A stretch of 44,046 bases of DNA from Firmicutes bacterium UBA4882 (GCA_002399265.1 DHDG01000015.1:1-44046), one strand, 5' to 3'. Counted from the first letter of the stretch, positions 25,230-33,534 are shown. Translations and numbers: made by a program. The notes: a model not told the origin generated them from the sequence alone.

Positions 25230-26168
25230 GTGGCGGAAAGGCTGGTAGTGGCCTTCGGCGGCAATGCTATTTTGCAGCCGAAGCAAAAGGGCACGGCCGA
25301 AGAACAGTTTGAAAATGTCAGAACAGCTTGTCAAGCTTTGGTAGGGTTGGTCAAGTCCGGTGCGGAATTGATTCTAACACACGGCAATGGACCGCAGGTC
25401 GGTAACATCTTGCTTCAGAATGAAGCTGGCAAGGATATTGTTCCTGCCATGCCACTCGACATTTGCGGCTCAAAAACCCAAGGATTTATCGGTTACATGA
25501 TTCAACAGAGTTTTGTAAATGAATTACGAGCTGCGGGTCTGTCCAATGAGGTCGCCACTGTAGTGACGCAGGTAGTCGTCAGCGAAGAAGATCCGGCATT
25601 TGCCAATCCGACCAAACCAATTGGCCCTTTCTATTCCGAAGGTGAGGCCCGCCAGATTATGACCGCCAAAGGCTTTGTGATGAAAGAGGATGCCGGGCGT
25701 GGCTGGCGCCGAGTAGTGCCTTCTCCGGATCCGCAGGAGATCCTCGAGAAAAATGTTATTGCCACGCTGGTGAAGAATGGTGTGATTGTTGTGGCCTCCG
25801 GCGGCGGCGGGATTCCCGTAGTGCGCAAACAAGGCCGGATCGCGGGAGTAGAAGCCGTGATTGACAAGGATCTCGCCGGGCAAAGGCTGGCTCTGGACGT
25901 GCAGGCTGATACATTTGTAATCCTGACCGATGTGCAGCAAGTGGCATTGAACTACGGGCAGCCCAATCAGACCTTTATTTCGGAGATGACGTTAGCTGAG
26001 GCTAAGCGTTATCAAGCAGAAAAGCATTTTAAGGCCGGCAGTATGGGACCCAAAGTCCAAGCGGCCGTCAGGTTTGTGGAAACCGGCGGAAAACGGGCCA
26101 TTATTGGCTCTCTGGCGCAGGTGGAAGCCGCCCTGCAGGGCAAGGCGGGCACGATTATTACGCATTAA
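25230..26168 (+). CDS. arcC: Carbamate kinase
   Basis: A 312-residue amino-acid-kinase-family enzyme that transfers the phosphate of carbamoyl phosphate to ADP, giving ATP and carbamate. Motifs are VVAFGGNAIL at the N-terminus, LTHGNGPQVGNILLQNE, CGSKTQGFIGYMIQQ and ASGGGGIPVV, with AVIDKDLAGQRLA near the active site. GTG 25230 has GGAGG eight bases upstream; the open frame reaches 25188 without support. It lies between the racemase and ornithine carbamoyltransferase genes, so it most likely works in the catabolic direction, harvesting ATP from citrulline breakdown. Confidence 0.95.
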   Translation: MAERLVVAFGGNAILQPKQKGTAEEQFENVRTACQALVGLVKSGAELILTHGNGPQVGNILLQNEAGKDIVPAMPLDICGSKTQGFIGYMIQQSFVNELRAAGLSNEVATVVTQVVVSEEDPAFANPTKPIGPFYSEGEARQIMTAKGFVMKEDAGRGWRRVVPSPDPQEILEKNVIATLVKNGVIVVASGGGGIPVVRKQGRIAGVEAVIDKDLAGQRLALDVQADTFVILTDVQQVALNYGQPNQTFISEMTLAEAKRYQAEKHFKAGSMGPKVQAAVRFVETGGKRAIIGSLAQVEAALQGKAGTIITH

Positions 26169-26221
26169 AGAGATTACCTGGTCAAAATAAATCAACCAAA
26201 ATTTTAAGGAGTGTGTTAGTT

Positions 26222-27226
26222 ATGCCGATTAGTTTAAAGGGACGCGATTTTCTGACCCTCAAGGATTTCACCCCCGAAGAGATTGCCTATCTTCTGGAGC
26301 TGTCCGCGGCTCTCAAGCTCAAGAAGAAGATGGGGATCAAAGGCGATCTGCTGGAAGGAAAGAACATTGCCTTAATCTTTGAAAAGCCCTCCACCAGAAC
26401 CCGCTGCTCCTTTACAGTGGCGTGCGTGGACGAAGGTGGGCATCCCGAGTATTTGGGTAAAAACGACATTCAGTTGGGCAAGAAAGAATCTGTGGCAGAT
26501 ACCGCCAGAGTGCTCGAGCGCATGTTTGATGGTATCGAATTCCGAGGCTTCAGCCACGATCATGTGGAAGGCCTTGCGAAATACGCTTCGGTTCCGATTT
26601 GGAACGGCTTAACCGATTTTGATCATCCCACCCAGGTACTGGCCGACTTCCTGACCATTCAGGAATACCTCGGCGGTTTGGGCGGCGTGCGTTTCGTCTA
26701 CACCGGTGACGGCCGCAATAACATGGCTAACGCCCTGATGATTGGTGCCGCCAAAATGGGTATGGATTTCGTAATCTTGGCACCCAAGAGCTATAGCTAT
26801 ACTGATGAGAACGGCAAGAATGTTGCAGTGTCACTGTTCCCAGAGGAAGAGTTGACCGCCTACTGCCGGAAAATTGCTGAGGAGACTGGTGCCTCCATTA
26901 CGATCACTGACGATATCGCCGCTGTGGAAGAAGCCGACGTCATCTACACGGATGTCTGGGTATCCATGGGCGAAGAAAACAATCCAGGCATGAAAGAAAG
27001 AGTCGCAGCTCTGAAACCTTACCAGGTGAATATGGAGATGCTCGAGCGTACCGGTAACCCCGATGTATTGTTCATGCATTGTCTGCCTGCATTCCACGGT
27101 GCCGGCATGAAAGAAGAAGAAGTCACTGACGAAGTTTTCGAGAGCAAGAATTCGGTTGTGTTTGACGAAGCCGAAAACCGCATGCACACCATTAAAGCGG
27201 TCATGGTCGCCACCCTCGGCAAATAA
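26222..27226 (+). CDS. arcB: Ornithine carbamoyltransferase, probably catabolic
   Basis: A 334-residue transcarbamylase. The carbamoyl-phosphate site is STRTR (residues 57-61), HPTQVLADFLT follows, the ornithine-recognition loop is DVWVSMGEE and the catalytic HCLP is at 286-289. The enzyme interconverts citrulline plus phosphate with ornithine plus carbamoyl phosphate. Next to carbamate kinase and a complete ornithine degradation set, the phosphorolytic direction is favoured. Sequence alone does not separate ArcB from biosynthetic ArgF; I see no other arginine biosynthesis gene nearby. ATG 26222 has AAGGAG upstream. Confidence 0.93.
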   Translation: MPISLKGRDFLTLKDFTPEEIAYLLELSAALKLKKKMGIKGDLLEGKNIALIFEKPSTRTRCSFTVACVDEGGHPEYLGKNDIQLGKKESVADTARVLERMFDGIEFRGFSHDHVEGLAKYASVPIWNGLTDFDHPTQVLADFLTIQEYLGGLGGVRFVYTGDGRNNMANALMIGAAKMGMDFVILAPKSYSYTDENGKNVAVSLFPEEELTAYCRKIAEETGASITITDDIAAVEEADVIYTDVWVSMGEENNPGMKERVAALKPYQVNMEMLERTGNPDVLFMHCLPAFHGAGMKEEEVTDEVFESKNSVVFDEAENRMHTIKAVMVATLGK

Positions 27227-27314
27227 AGGCGAATCCCGACGAATCAAAACGGAGGCGAATCAAGGCCCAAAAAGAGCCTTATTCCAATAAACTTCAAGAG
27301 GAGGAACAATTCTA

Positions 27315-28637
27315 ATGGCCAAACGTCAAAAAGTATTGATTCTTGGAGCCGCCGGACGCGATTTCCACAACTTTAATGTCTATTTCCGCGACAACGAAGA
27401 TTACGAAGTTGTGGCTTTTACAGCGACTCAAATTCCTGACATCCAGGGCCGCAAATACCCCGCGGTACTGGCAGGAAAGCTCTATCCGAAAGGGATCGAC
27501 ATTGTCGACGAGTCTGAAATGGTCGATCTGATTAAGAAACACCACGTAGACTTAGTAGTATTTGCTTACAGTGACGTGACTCACGAAAAGCTCATGCACA
27601 TAGGCTCCACCGCGATGGCTGCCGGTGCGGACTTTATGATGATGGGCCCCGATCACACCATGGTTAAGAGCACCAAACCGGTTATCGCTGTTACCGCAGT
27701 ACGTACCGGTGTTGGCAAGAGCCAGACCACCCGCCGGGTTGCGGAGATCCTCCAGGGAATGGGCAAGAAGGTTGTTGCCATCCGTCACCCGATGCCGTAT
27801 GGCGATCTCGCCAAACAGGCTGTCCAGCGCTTTGCCAGCTATGCTGACCTCGACAAGCATGAGACCACCATTGAAGAGCGCGAAGAGTACGAGCCCCATA
27901 TCGATAAGGGTATCGTCGTATACGCCGGTGTCGATTATGAAGCTATTCTTCGTGAAGCCGAAAAGGAAGCCGATGTAATCCTGTGGGACGGCGGTAACAA
28001 CGACATTCCGTTCTACAAATCCGATCTGCACATTCTGTTGGTTGACCCGCACCGCGCTGGGCACGAAGTCAAATACCATCCCGGTGAAACCAATCTCAGA
28101 ATGGCTGACGTCGTCGTCATCAATAAGATTGACACTGCTTCTGCTGAGGGCATTGATCAGGTTCGCCAGAGCGCGGCCAGGGTTAACCCGAAGGCTGTCG
28201 TCGTTGACGCTGCCAGCCCCATTTTCGTGGAGAATGGCGAGCAAATCAGAGGCAAGAGAGTCTTGGTTATTGAAGACGGCCCGACATTGACCCATGGCGA
28301 AATGAAGTATGGTGCTGGTATTGTTGCCGCTAAGAAATACGGCGCTGCTGAATTAGTAGATCCCCGCCCGTACGCAGTTGGCAGCATTGACTTTACCTTC
28401 AAAAAGTACCCCGGCATCGGAACACTGCTACCGGCAATGGGTTATGGCAAACAGCAAATGCGTGACTTGGAAGCCACAATCGATAAGACCGATTGCGACT
28501 TGGTCATCAGCGCTACCCCGATTGATATCACTAGGGTTATCAAGGTGAAAAAACCAATGCTCAGAGTCGGATATGAGCTTCAGGAAATCGGAACTCCGAA
28601 TCTGAAACAGATTATTGAGAAATTCTTCAATAAATAA
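27315..28637 (+). CDS. Cyclic-2,3-diphosphoglycerate-synthetase-like P-loop protein
   Basis: A 440-residue protein with an N-terminal Rossmann-like part (KVLILGAAGRDFHNFNVYF) and a P-loop GTPase/ATPase domain. Walker A is TGVGKSQTT (from residue 130), a Walker-B-like region reads ADVILWDGGNNDIPF, and ADVVVINKID resembles a GTPase NKxD motif. It belongs to the family of archaeal cyclic 2,3-diphosphoglycerate synthetase, but bacterial members lack an assigned role. AAGAGGAGG precedes the ATG at 27315. As last gene of the ornithine run, 88 bp after the carbamoyltransferase and before a strong terminator, it is probably co-expressed with arginine/ornithine catabolism. Confidence 0.8.
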   Translation: MAKRQKVLILGAAGRDFHNFNVYFRDNEDYEVVAFTATQIPDIQGRKYPAVLAGKLYPKGIDIVDESEMVDLIKKHHVDLVVFAYSDVTHEKLMHIGSTAMAAGADFMMMGPDHTMVKSTKPVIAVTAVRTGVGKSQTTRRVAEILQGMGKKVVAIRHPMPYGDLAKQAVQRFASYADLDKHETTIEEREEYEPHIDKGIVVYAGVDYEAILREAEKEADVILWDGGNNDIPFYKSDLHILLVDPHRAGHEVKYHPGETNLRMADVVVINKIDTASAEGIDQVRQSAARVNPKAVVVDAASPIFVENGEQIRGKRVLVIEDGPTLTHGEMKYGAGIVAAKKYGAAELVDPRPYAVGSIDFTFKKYPGIGTLLPAMGYGKQQMRDLEATIDKTDCDLVISATPIDITRVIKVKKPMLRVGYELQEIGTPNLKQIIEKFFNK

Positions 28638-28707
28638 ATCTGTTTGGTATGATTTTCGGTAAGTCCGGTGAGCTGATGGTAATTCAGCAAGCATAAATGA
28701 GCCCGGG

Positions 28708-28751
28708 AGCAAAGGCTGCCTGCGTTTTTGCAGGCGGCCTTTGCTGTTTTT
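28708..28751 (+). terminator. Strong intrinsic terminator ending the ornithine cluster
   Basis: A 16-bp stem (arms 28708-28723 and 28730-28745, AGCAAAGGC...GCCTTTGCT, one wobble pair) with a T-rich 6-base loop is followed by GTTTTT. Confidence 0.92.
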
Positions 28752-28830
28752 CGTCATAACCACCGCGGTAGTAGCTTAGAAATTCCCGAATTTTTCACTA
28801 ATGGCGACCTTTTCCGGCAGGAAATGCTTT

Positions 28831-28860
28831 TTGTCATGTTGAACCATATGCCATTGTAAT
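28831..28860 (+). promoter_or_regulatory. Candidate promoter for the alpha-oxoamine synthase gene
   Basis: TTGTCA (28831-28836) and TGTAAT (28855-28860), each five of six to consensus, are separated by 18 bases. A small hairpin (CCGGT...ACCGG, flanked by CCCC and GGGG) lies between it and the start codon. Confidence 0.5.
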
Positions 28861-28915
28861 TCCCCAACCGGTCGATTACCGGAAGAGGGGTTTGGGTAAG
28901 AAGAGGTGCTTATAA

Positions 28916-30136
28916 ATGGATATCTTTGCAAAATGCCAGGAATTTACGGCAGCCAAGGAACTCAAGGAAGCAGGCGGTTATCCTTATTTTATACCGCTGG
29001 ATGAAACAGAAGGCACTGAAGTTACGATTAATGGACAGCGTCTGATCATGATTGGCAGTAACAATTATCTGGGGTTGACTACAGATCCGCGCGTGCGCGC
29101 AGCCGCCATCGAAGCCATCCACAGATTCGGAACCAGTTGTACAGGGTCGCGGTTCTTAAACGGTAACCTCCAAATGCACATTGAACTCGAACAGCGCTTG
29201 GCCAATTTTGTGGGGAAAGAAGCAGCGCTCGTTTTTTCAACCGGCATGCAAGTCAATTTGGGCACGATTTCTGCGATTGTTGGCCGCGGGGATATCGTGA
29301 TTACCGATCGCGATGATCACGCCAGCATTGTGGATGGTTGTCGGCTCTCCTTCGGTCAAATGAAACGTTACCGGCATAATGATATGGCTGATTTGGAGCG
29401 CGTGTTGAAACAATGTGATCCAAAAGCCGGCAAGCTGTTAGTCGTTGACGGCCTTTTTAGTATGGAGGGCGATATCGCGCCGCTACCGGAGATGGTGCCA
29501 CTTTGCCGTAAATACGGCGCCCGCCTGATGTGCGACGATGCGCACGCTCTGGGCGTTTTAGGTCAGGGTCGGGGAACGGCTGCACATTTTGGTATGACTG
29601 CAGATGTGGATCTGATTATGAGTACTTTCAGCAAATCATTTGCTTCTCTGGGTGGCTTTATTGCTGGGGATGAAGTTGTGATTCACTATATTCAACACCA
29701 TGCCAGATCACTGATTTTCAGCGCCAGTATTCCTCCGGCAAGCGCAGCCGCAGCTTTGGCGGCACTTGATATTCTGGAGAAAGAGCCGGAAAGAGTGGAA
29801 CGCTTGCACCATAACGCTGAAAAAATGAGAGCCGGGTTTAGGGCGTTGGGCTTGGACACTGGCAATAGTGTTACGCCCGTAATTCCCATTATTATCGGCG
29901 ATGATCAAAAGACTTTTGCGGTCTGGAAAGCCCTATTTGAAGCTGGCGTTTTTACCAATCCCGTGATCAGTCCGGCAGTTGCCCCAGGGCATTCGCTGCT
30001 AAGAACGAGTTATATGGCGACTCATACTGATGAACAACTGGATAGAGTGCTGGAGATTTTTGCAGAAGTGCTAAAACAGATCGATTTCCGTCACCAACCC
30101 GACGCATCGCTGGAGGCTGCAGCCAGCGCCGATTAG
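28916..30136 (+). CDS. Alpha-oxoamine synthase, serine palmitoyltransferase-like
   Basis: A 406-residue PLP enzyme of fold type I that condenses an amino acid with an acyl-CoA. Signatures are MIGSNNYLGLT, FGTSCTGSRFLNGN, HASIVDGCRLSFG, CDDAHALGVLG and the PLP lysine Lys240 in FSKSFASLGG. The family includes 2-amino-3-ketobutyrate CoA ligase, 8-amino-7-oxononanoate synthase and serine palmitoyltransferase. The GSRFLNGN and SLIFSASIPPA stretches look most like bacterial serine palmitoyltransferases, so sphingolipid-type base formation is possible. No biotin gene or threonine dehydrogenase is adjacent to support the other options. It stands alone between two terminators. Confidence 0.8.
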   Translation: MDIFAKCQEFTAAKELKEAGGYPYFIPLDETEGTEVTINGQRLIMIGSNNYLGLTTDPRVRAAAIEAIHRFGTSCTGSRFLNGNLQMHIELEQRLANFVGKEAALVFSTGMQVNLGTISAIVGRGDIVITDRDDHASIVDGCRLSFGQMKRYRHNDMADLERVLKQCDPKAGKLLVVDGLFSMEGDIAPLPEMVPLCRKYGARLMCDDAHALGVLGQGRGTAAHFGMTADVDLIMSTFSKSFASLGGFIAGDEVVIHYIQHHARSLIFSASIPPASAAAALAALDILEKEPERVERLHHNAEKMRAGFRALGLDTGNSVTPVIPIIIGDDQKTFAVWKALFEAGVFTNPVISPAVAPGHSLLRTSYMATHTDEQLDRVLEIFAEVLKQIDFRHQPDASLEAAASAD

Positions 30137-30160
30137 TTGAGCGATGCAGGCACCATTCAT

Positions 30161-30196
30161 AAACCCGCGACCTGCAAAGGTTTAGCGGGTTTTTTT
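30161..30196 (+). terminator. Intrinsic terminator after the alpha-oxoamine synthase gene
   Basis: Arms AAACCCGC (30161-30168) and GCGGGTTT (30185-30192) close on a 16-base loop and run into a tract of seven T. Confidence 0.85.
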
Positions 30197-30225
30197 ATTG
30201 TGTTTAAGAGACTGCGAGTCATACA

Positions 30226-30284
30226 TTGACAGGCGGGGAAAGATATGCTAGAGTGAGATTGCAAACCCGACTAAACCACTCGGG
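30226..30284 (+). promoter_or_regulatory. Promoter and possible operator of the Fe-S operon
   Basis: TTGACA (30226-30231) and TAGAGT (30249-30254) with a 17-base spacer form a good housekeeping promoter. Just downstream lies an inverted repeat CCCGA-9-TCGGG (30266-30270, 30280-30284) that could be the binding site of the Rrf2 regulator encoded by the first gene; autoregulation is usual in this family. Confidence 0.65.
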
Positions 30285-30326
30285 ATTGATCAACGACAAG
30301 AATTTGGGAGGCGGGGGGCAGGCATA

Positions 30327-30743
30327 ATGAAACTGACGACCCGCGGCGAATACGGCGTTTTGGCCATGCATGATCTGGCCATGCATTATGGCACGGGTCC
30401 TGTTGCGTTAAAGGTCATCGCCGCGAGACAGGGAATTTCCGAGCATTATCTGGAGCAGTTAATGCGCCCGCTGCGACAGGATGGACTAGTGCGTAGTGTG
30501 CGTGGAGCACAGGGCGGCTACGAGTTGGCGCGCGCTCCTGCCGAAATATCAGTTGGCGATATTTTGAGGGTAGTGGAAGGTCCGCTTTCAACACTTGAGT
30601 GTGTTGCAGACGGCGCTTCCTGCAAAAGGTCTGCCAAATGTGCGGCCAGAAGCGTCTGGGAACTGCTTGATCGTAAGATTAACGATGTGCTTGATTCGAC
30701 GACCCTGCATCATCTGTGTACCGGAACGGTCGGGCAAGAGTAA
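30327..30743 (+). CDS. iscR: Rrf2-family Fe-S transcriptional regulator, IscR-like
   Basis: A 138-residue winged-helix regulator beginning MKLTTRGEYGVLAMHDLA, with the recognition region ISEHYLEQLMRPLRQDGLVRS. Three cysteines at 92, 99 and 105 (C-x6-C-x5-C) sit almost exactly where E. coli IscR carries its [2Fe-2S] ligands (92, 98, 104). A cluster-sensing function is therefore likely, unlike cysteine-poor CymR of bacilli. GGGAGGCGGGG precedes the ATG. It heads the iscS-iscU-mnmA operon and probably represses it when Fe-S status is good. Confidence 0.88.
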   Translation: MKLTTRGEYGVLAMHDLAMHYGTGPVALKVIAARQGISEHYLEQLMRPLRQDGLVRSVRGAQGGYELARAPAEISVGDILRVVEGPLSTLECVADGASCKRSAKCAARSVWELLDRKINDVLDSTTLHHLCTGTVGQE

Positions 30744-30765
30744 GCTGAAGGAGTGCGAACTGGGA

Positions 30766-31968
30766 ATGACGAAGCGAATTTACATGGACCATGCTGCCAC
30801 TACACCGCTGCATCCTGAAGTGCTGGCGGCAATGATGCCGTATCTGACTGAACTTTATGGGAATCCTTCCAGTATTCATAGCTTTGGTCGGGAAACGCGC
30901 CAGGCAATTGATACTGCCAGAGATACGATCGCGGAAAATCTCGGTGCGGCTGACGCATCTGAAATAATCTTTACCGGAAGCGGATCTGAATCCGACAACT
31001 TTGCCATCAAAGGCACGGCCTTTGCGCTGAAGGAAAAGGGGAATCATATTATTACTTCAGCGATCGAGCACCATGCGGTTTTGGATACCTGCAAATGGCT
31101 TGAAAAACAAGGATTCCGGGTGACCTACCTGCCGGTGGACGCCTATGGATTAGTTGATCCGGCGCGCGCAGCTAAGGCAATCACTAATGAAACGATCCTG
31201 ATGTCAGTGCATTATGCTAATAACGAGATCGGTACGATCGAGCCTATTGAAGAGCTGGGAGAGATTGCCCGGGCGAAAGGAATTCTGTTTCATACGGATG
31301 CTGTTCAAGCCATTGGCAGCTTACCATTGCGGTTGAAAGACATGCCTGTTGATATGGTGTCGTTTTCCGCGCATAAGTTCTATGGCCCTAAAGGAATCGG
31401 CGGCCTATATCTGCGCAACGGGACCCGCCCCATACAGTTGATTCACGGGGGCGCTCAGGAAAGAAACCGGCGCGCCGGAACAGAGAACGTTGCCGGGATT
31501 GTGGGTATGGCTGAGGCGCTCAAGCTGGCGCTGAACGGCATGGAGGACCGCAATATCAGAATTGCTGAATTGAGGGACCGCTTGATTCAAGGCGTTTTCA
31601 ATCAGATCGATCATGTCAGGCTCAATGGACATCCTGCCAGACGTTTGCCTGGCAATAGCAGTTTTTGTTTCCAATACATCGAAGGCGAATCGCTGCTGCT
31701 TAATCTTGACCTGCAGGGCATCGCTGGTTCGAGTGGATCTGCTTGTACCTCTGGCTCGCTGGAACCGTCCCATGTTTTGCTGGCGCTCGGTTTGTCACAT
31801 GAAATTGCTCACGGTTCATTACGTCTGACATTGGGGAGCGCGACCACGAGTGAAGAAATTGATCATATATTGGCGGTTTTGCCGGGCATTGTTGCCAAAT
31901 TGCGTGATATGTCGCCGTTATTCAACGTGAAAGGTGTAGGTGAGGCAGTATGTACAGCCAAAAAGTGA
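30766..31968 (+). CDS. iscS: Cysteine desulfurase (NifS/IscS family)
   Basis: A 400-residue PLP enzyme that takes sulfur from cysteine as a persulfide. It starts MTKRIYMDHAATTPLHPEV; the PLP lysine is Lys204 in SFSAHKFYGPKG and the catalytic cysteine is Cys327 in GSACTSGSLEPSHVL, within the short-loop arrangement of group I enzymes. ATG 30766 is the only sensible start although its spacing from AAGGAG (30748-30753) is long; the frame is open to 30595 inside iscR. It donates sulfur to IscU for Fe-S clusters and to MnmA for tRNA thiolation; both genes follow directly, iscU overlapping by 19 bp. Confidence 0.95.
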   Translation: MTKRIYMDHAATTPLHPEVLAAMMPYLTELYGNPSSIHSFGRETRQAIDTARDTIAENLGAADASEIIFTGSGSESDNFAIKGTAFALKEKGNHIITSAIEHHAVLDTCKWLEKQGFRVTYLPVDAYGLVDPARAAKAITNETILMSVHYANNEIGTIEPIEELGEIARAKGILFHTDAVQAIGSLPLRLKDMPVDMVSFSAHKFYGPKGIGGLYLRNGTRPIQLIHGGAQERNRRAGTENVAGIVGMAEALKLALNGMEDRNIRIAELRDRLIQGVFNQIDHVRLNGHPARRLPGNSSFCFQYIEGESLLLNLDLQGIAGSSGSACTSGSLEPSHVLLALGLSHEIAHGSLRLTLGSATTSEEIDHILAVLPGIVAKLRDMSPLFNVKGVGEAVCTAKK

Positions 31969-32384
31969 TGGATCATTTTTCAAACCCGCGCAATGTGGGA
32001 GAGCTTTCGGATGCTAATGGTATTGGTGAGGTTGGCAACCCGACTTGCGGTGATATCATGAAAATGTATATCAAAGTTGAAGACGGTCGTATTGCCGATA
32101 TCCGTTTTAAGACTTTCGGCTGCGGTGCGGCGATCGCTACCAGCAGTATGGTTACCGAAATGGTCAAAGGTAAGACTTTGGAGGAAGCGCTGGCAGTGAC
32201 CAATAAAGACGTAGCGGAAGAACTGGGTGGTCTGCCTGCGCCTAAACTGCATTGTTCGAATCTGGCGGCGGATGCCCTGCATAAGGCGATCGACGACTAT
32301 CGGGAGCGCAGGGCGGCGGGAGCGGAACCGGGACGGGAAGAGGGAACGGAACCGGAATCCGGACGGGGATCGGCAGAGGCATGA
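31950..32384 (+). CDS. iscU: Fe-S cluster scaffold protein IscU/NifU-N
   Basis: A 144-residue scaffold. The three cluster ligands are visible: Cys33 in GNPTCGD (with Asp35), Cys58 in FGCGAAIA and Cys102 in LHCSNLA, so the standard domain occupies residues 1-120. The last 25 residues (from about 120) are an unusual hydrophilic tail rich in E, R, G and A, encoded by imperfect GGAACCGG-type repeats. It overlaps iscS upstream by 19 bp and mnmA downstream by 4 bp (ATGA), a tight translational coupling. GGTGAGG is the ribosome-binding site. Confidence 0.93.
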   Translation: MYSQKVMDHFSNPRNVGELSDANGIGEVGNPTCGDIMKMYIKVEDGRIADIRFKTFGCGAAIATSSMVTEMVKGKTLEEALAVTNKDVAEELGGLPAPKLHCSNLAADALHKAIDDYRERRAAGAEPGREEGTEPESGRGSAEA

Positions 32385-33514
32385 AGCAGAGGCGCGTTCT
32401 GGTTGCCATGAGCGGTGGCGTGGACAGTTCCCTGGCTGCTGTATTGCTGAAAGAACAAGGCTACGACGTGATTGGTGCAACGATGCAGCTTTGGCCATCC
32501 TTCCTGCCGGATCCTGAGGAGGACGGCGGCTGTTGCTCGCTTTCTGCAGTAGAGGATGCCCGCCGGGTGGCCAGTAAAATTGGCATTCCATTTTATGTAG
32601 TCAATTTTCAGGACCTTTTCCAGAAAGAAGTCATTGACCGTTTTGTTGATGAATACGCCGCCGGGCGGACGCCTAATCCCTGCATCGTCTGCAATACCTA
32701 TGTTAAATTCGGAGCGCTGCTTCACAAAGCGCGCCAACTGGGTGCAGATTATCTGGCGACCGGGCATTATGCGCGGGTCGAAAGCGGCCACCGCTTTTTG
32801 TTGCGCAAGGCAATTGATGCCAGCAAAGACCAGACATATGCCCTTTATGGACTGACTCAGGATCAATTGGCCGCCACTTTGTTTCCGCTGGGTAATCTGC
32901 ACAAATCTGAAACGCGTCATTTGGCTGCGACACACGGTTTGGCTGTGGCTGATAAGCCCGATAGCCAGGAAATCTGTTTCGTTCACGGGGATTATCGGGA
33001 TTTTCTGAAGTCATATCGCCCAGAGCTGAGCAAACCCGGGGAGATTGTCGACCTGAGCGGTAAGGTGGTCGGTAAACATGCAGGGTTGGCCTTTTATACT
33101 ATTGGGCAGCGCAAAGGCTTGGGTGCCTTAGGCCCTAAGCCGATGTTCGTGGTCGCCCTGGATAATGAAAAAAACCAAGTGATTGTGGGCGATAGCAGTC
33201 AGGTGATGGGCAACTCCTTACTGGCAGGCCATCTGAATTGGATCGCGATTCCGGCTCTGCAGGGAAGCATGAGAGTACTAGCCAAAATAAGGTATTCGTT
33301 TCCGCCGGCGTGGGCGATTATTAAGCCGTCGGCATCGGCTGAACGAACAGTTGCTGGACGAGCAGTTAACGGAGCGGCCGCCTCGGCCAGCTTAGTAAAA
33401 GTGGAATTTGAGCAACCGCAAAGAGCGATTACCCCAGGTCAGGCGGTTGTCTTTTATGTTGAGGATAAAGTAGTCGGCGGAGGGACAATCTTACAGGCGC
33501 TTCCGGAGCACTGA
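32381..33514 (+). CDS. mnmA: tRNA-specific 2-thiouridylase MnmA
   Basis: A 377-residue enzyme that adds the 2-thio group to wobble uridine 34 of certain tRNAs. The PP-loop is AMSGGVDSSLAAVLL at the N-terminus; the catalytic cysteines are Cys101 (NPCIVC) and Cys199 (SQEICFV). The C-terminal barrel ends QPQRAITPGQAVVFYVEDKVVGGG. Between the barrel strands, at about residues 312-333, an extra segment rich in Ala, Ser and Arg is inserted relative to the usual family layout. Sulfur is presumably delivered from the IscS encoded two genes upstream, a common Bacillota arrangement. Confidence 0.95.
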   Translation: MKQRRVLVAMSGGVDSSLAAVLLKEQGYDVIGATMQLWPSFLPDPEEDGGCCSLSAVEDARRVASKIGIPFYVVNFQDLFQKEVIDRFVDEYAAGRTPNPCIVCNTYVKFGALLHKARQLGADYLATGHYARVESGHRFLLRKAIDASKDQTYALYGLTQDQLAATLFPLGNLHKSETRHLAATHGLAVADKPDSQEICFVHGDYRDFLKSYRPELSKPGEIVDLSGKVVGKHAGLAFYTIGQRKGLGALGPKPMFVVALDNEKNQVIVGDSSQVMGNSLLAGHLNWIAIPALQGSMRVLAKIRYSFPPAWAIIKPSASAERTVAGRAVNGAAASASLVKVEFEQPQRAITPGQAVVFYVEDKVVGGGTILQALPEH

Positions 33515-33534
33515 CCCCTTTGTTTCTGAATTAG

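Noticed and set aside
26222..27226. YgeW-type or aspartate transcarbamylase instead of ornithine carbamoyltransferase
   Set aside because: The DVWVSMGEE ornithine loop and HCLP motif are those of OTCase.
27552..28295. Antisense open frame (247 codons) opposite the P-loop protein gene
   Set aside because: The sense strand encodes a complete recognisable protein; the antisense product has no credible domains.
28755..28775. ACCGCGGT near 28.76 kb as a T-box or riboswitch element
   Set aside because: Only a short palindrome is present, with neither the ordered T-box motifs nor a following terminator.
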